Below are positions 62,164 to 64,000 of a stretch of DNA of 64,000 bases, piece by piece. Every line of letters starts with the position of its first letter. Positions within the stretch are counted from its first letter, which is position 1. This stretch comes from Bacteroidales bacterium (lineage in GTDB: Bacteria; Bacteroidota; Bacteroidia; Bacteroidales; GCA-2748055): positions 124,001 through 188,000 of the forward strand of contig JARGFP010000005.1 in the NCBI GenBank assembly GCA_029210585.1. The letters run 5' to 3'. The notes beneath the pieces are model-generated. The model ran no database searches and was not told the DNA's origin. It was given only the letters and a program-made list of their open reading frames with translations. A program made the position numbers and the translations under genes.

Positions 62164-62511
62164 TTATTTCAGTTTTTCGTCCAGGATCGTGGTGATCTGC
62201 TGGCGGTTCTGGATGCTGGAAGTAGCGTGGGCCACTTCCCCGTTTTTGTAATACATGGTGAAGGGCAGGCCCATGAATCCGCGACATTCTGGGGCGTTCC
62301 TGATCACACCTGCTTCCGGTGAGTCGAAGGCCATGCTGTAGAATTTTACATGTTCATATTCGTCCTGCAATTCTTCCATCGTGTCATAAACTGGGATGCA
62401 CATCGGACCCATGCGTCCGCAGCATACCATTACATTTTCATTCTCATTGATGATTTTCTCAAGTTCTGAGGCTGTTTCGATCTCCTGGACCGGTGTTTGT
62501 AATAATTTCAT
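62164..62511 (-). CDS. Atypical thioredoxin-fold protein lacking the CGPC motif
   Basis: The 115-residue product has a thioredoxin fold, recognisable from the cis-proline strand GLPFTMYYKNGEV and VKFYSMAFDS. Where WCGPC is expected it reads VCCGRMGPMCIP, with cysteines C30, C31 and C38 (C38 after Gly-Pro-Met) and a further C76. The active site must therefore work differently, perhaps with C31/C38 as a longer-range pair. Tight coupling to trxB suggests it is the reductase's dedicated substrate. The whole-protein family is not known to me. Confidence 0.75.
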   Translation of the reverse strand: MKLLQTPVQEIETASELEKIINENENVMVCCGRMGPMCIPVYDTMEELQDEYEHVKFYSMAFDSPEAGVIRNAPECRGFMGLPFTMYYKNGEVAHATSSIQNRQQITTILDEKLK

Positions 62512-62596
62512 GTTGTATGAATTTTAATTTATGGTTTATACTATCAATTATATGTTGATGCAGTTGTTACTGACGGTAAGGACCGTTGCATCTTTT

Positions 62597-63256
62597 TTAT
62601 TCTTTTTTCTTAAAAGCTGTGAGTAGCCGTGCGTAATTCCTGAAATAGAAACTTTCTCCAAAATCGGTAAATCCGTATTCCTTAAGTATCGATTTCCAGT
62701 CCCTTTCTATGTAGTCAAATGCATAGACACACTCAACTGTCCTGAAGATGAAGCGGTGGTGCCACGGCATCTCTTCCATATTGATTTCGGCGAAATCGAG
62801 GATCATCAGTTTACCGCCTGGCTTGAGATGCTGGTAAGCATTTTTAAGGATTTGCTCCCTGACCTCATGCGGAAAACCGTGGATCACAAAACTGATCAGC
62901 ACCTTGTCATATTTTTTCCCAAGGTCGAATGGGATATCGATCCTTTGTTTCGAAAAGGTGATACGCTGGTCACCGCCGTGCCTTGCCAGGAATTGTTTTT
63001 CCATTTCAGGCGACAGGTCCACTCCCGTGATGCTTCCGTTTGCACCCATCCGTTCGGACATCAGGGCTGCGTTCTTGCCGGTACCGCATCCCAGGTCGAG
63101 GATCTGGTCGCCATGCCGGATATTCATGTCCCTTACTGCCCGGTGGATGAAATGGCTGTATTTCCCAAAGGAAATGGAATTCATGATCAGGTCGTAGTGC
63201 CTGGCAATGGCGGGCGTAAGTTCAATTTTCGAGTCTGTATATAGTTTTTGCGGCAT
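62597..63256 (-). CDS. Class I SAM-dependent methyltransferase
   Basis: This 219-residue Rossmann methyltransferase has motif I ILDLGCGTGKNAAL (52-65), the acidic residue in GVDLSPEM (80-87), the post-II region DKVLISFVIHGFPHEVR and motif III PGGKLMILDFAE. It resembles the UbiE/methyltransferase-11 group; the substrate is unknown. A -7-like TACTTTTG lies 24 bp before the ATG. Confidence 0.85.
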   Translation of the reverse strand: MPQKLYTDSKIELTPAIARHYDLIMNSISFGKYSHFIHRAVRDMNIRHGDQILDLGCGTGKNAALMSERMGANGSITGVDLSPEMEKQFLARHGGDQRITFSKQRIDIPFDLGKKYDKVLISFVIHGFPHEVREQILKNAYQHLKPGGKLMILDFAEINMEEMPWHHRFIFRTVECVYAFDYIERDWKSILKEYGFTDFGESFYFRNYARLLTAFKKKE

Positions 63257-63611
63257 TCCGTTTCTCGTTTAATATGATGCAAAAGTAAGGGTACGGATCG
63301 GCCAGGTCTGTAATAAAAGTCACAGACCCGGGCTGATCCGATGCACGCATTTGATTGCCTGTGGTTGATTGGATGTGACCGGTTTGGTGATGCCGGATGC
63401 ATGTTGTTGTTTGTATGAAACTGTGAAGGAAAAAAAACAAAACTGTGATGGTATGTGATGGTTTGTGTGTTCTTTCTGCCTATATTTAGCCATTATGTGT
63501 AATGAGCAAGGCATGGATTTCCGCACACTGATTCGCCTGGCCTTCAAAAAAGGAAACCCGGTCTTTGGATGTTTCAGCTGGCAGTAGCTGGAATTGAATG
63601 AAGGAATGATA
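63257..63611. other. Divergent intergenic region
   Basis: These 355 bp separate the methyltransferase and the GntR gene. On the minus strand TACTTTTG (63280-63287) is the likely -7 element of the methyltransferase gene. A near-duplicate TGTGATGGT pair lies at about 63445-63463. No gene or strong hairpin is seen. Confidence 0.4.
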
Positions 63612-64000
63612 ATGAGTGATCATATCCCGTTATATAAGAAAATCACTGCGTATTACAGCAGGAGGATATATCAGCAGGATTATCCACCCGGGGGTCCCAT
63701 TGATTCGATCCATAAGATTATGGAGCGGCACCTGGTGTCCCGGGAGACCGCAAAGCTGGTGCATAAAAAACTGGTAGATAAAGGACTGGTAGTTGCAGTG
63801 CAGGGCAAAGGGACTTTTGTGAATATTCGCCCTGTGCGTGAAAAGATATGGGGCGTAGTGGTGCCGTTCTTTTCTTCCAACATAGAGCAGCTGATCGCTT
63901 TGCTCAGTGAAGCTGCCAGCAGCGCCCATTGCAAACTGAAATATTTCCTTCATTACAATAACCCGGATGAGGAGATACGGATTACCAGCGAGATGATCCT
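63612..64000 (+). CDS. GntR-family regulator with periplasmic-binding-like domain, 5' part
   Basis: The ATG at 63612 (an in-frame ATG at 63606 is also possible; AAGGA lies just upstream) opens a frame that runs off the right edge, giving about 129 residues. Residues 1-70 are a GntR winged helix (IPLYKKITAYYSRRIYQQDY; MERHLVSRETAKLVHKKL; GLVVAVQGKGTFV). From about 78, WGVVVPFFSSNIEQLIALLS begins a LacI-type sugar-binding domain. This GntR/LacI-like architecture is used in Bacteroidota to control sugar catabolism genes; targets would lie to the right or among the glycosidase genes here. Confidence 0.87.
   Translation, partial: MSDHIPLYKKITAYYSRRIYQQDYPPGGPIDSIHKIMERHLVSRETAKLVHKKLVDKGLVVAVQGKGTFVNIRPVREKIWGVVVPFFSSNIEQLIALLSEAASSAHCKLKYFLHYNNPDEEIRITSEMI

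Noticed and set aside
1-64000. tRNA or rRNA genes, insertion sequences, integrases, prophage genes and CRISPR arrays
   Set aside because: Reading both strands, I found no T-arm/acceptor pairs, transposase motifs or spaced repeats that would support any of these.

Overview
The window is a chromosomal segment of a Bacteroidota bacterium, most likely Bacteroidales/Marinilabiliales-like. The evidence is a SusC/SusD-type pair, a GldB-like C-terminus at the left edge, DUF1573 and DUF4369-TlpA proteins, SPOR-tailed envelope proteins, LytS/LytTR signalling genes, and repeated -7 promoter elements of the form TAnnTTTG. I saw no tRNA, rRNA, CRISPR array, integrase or insertion sequence, so it reads as a stable core chromosome with a few accessory patches.

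Layout. 1-7.3 kb: end of gldB, a voltage-gated K+ channel with a zinc-ribbon tail, a small 2[4Fe-4S] ferredoxin too short for most gene callers, an M20 amidohydrolase, a large surface protein joining a propeller to an Omp85-like barrel, and a DUF1573 protein. 7.4-15.3 kb: ppk1, a TlpA-like lipoprotein, meaB with a striking operator-like dyad, a decayed outer-membrane protein gene, lpdA and a lipoprotein serpin. 15.5-17.6 kb: an ECF sigma factor translationally coupled to a protein with an inner-membrane helix and an outer-membrane barrel, the architecture of dual-membrane-spanning anti-sigma factors. 17.7-33.8 kb: housekeeping and envelope genes (lytic transglycosylase, uvrA, LOG, two SPOR-type proteins, an EF-hand barrel protein, smpB, miaA, recA-bcp, clpS, nfeD-floA).

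34.5-35.3 kb is about 0.8 kb without a convincing gene. It holds a cluster of DnaA-box-like words followed by a promoter-like element, at least nine compact hairpins (one with a GNRA loop) and a strong terminal hairpin. I read it as a candidate free-standing structured RNA of about 500 nt and consider it the most novel item here. 35.7-41.1 kb is a SusC/SusD/lipoprotein operon. Convergent with it is a LytTR response regulator, followed by three LytS-type kinase genes in graded states of decay: one keeps the phospho-acceptor His but not the ATP lid, one has lost both, and one is soluble and intact.

46.3-57.4 kb is a carbohydrate-oriented stretch: an SDR/DUF2867 protein, a GH2 beta-galactosidase-like enzyme with an in-frame minisatellite, a GH31 alpha-xylosidase-like enzyme, a bacterioferritin-like protein, an esterase, asnA and an AGE-family epimerase. 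57.4-61.0 kb is a leftward series of small membrane, coiled-coil and stress-type genes (HdeD, coiled-coil membrane protein, LEA/YtxH-like, coiled-coil lipoprotein, LapA). 61.2-64.0 kb has trxB with an atypical thioredoxin, a methyltransferase, and the start of a GntR regulator cut by the window edge.

Positions and motifs were read by eye. Family names come from motif recognition, not database searches. Where an ATG with better context lies downstream of a possible TTG/GTG start, I used the ATG and say so.
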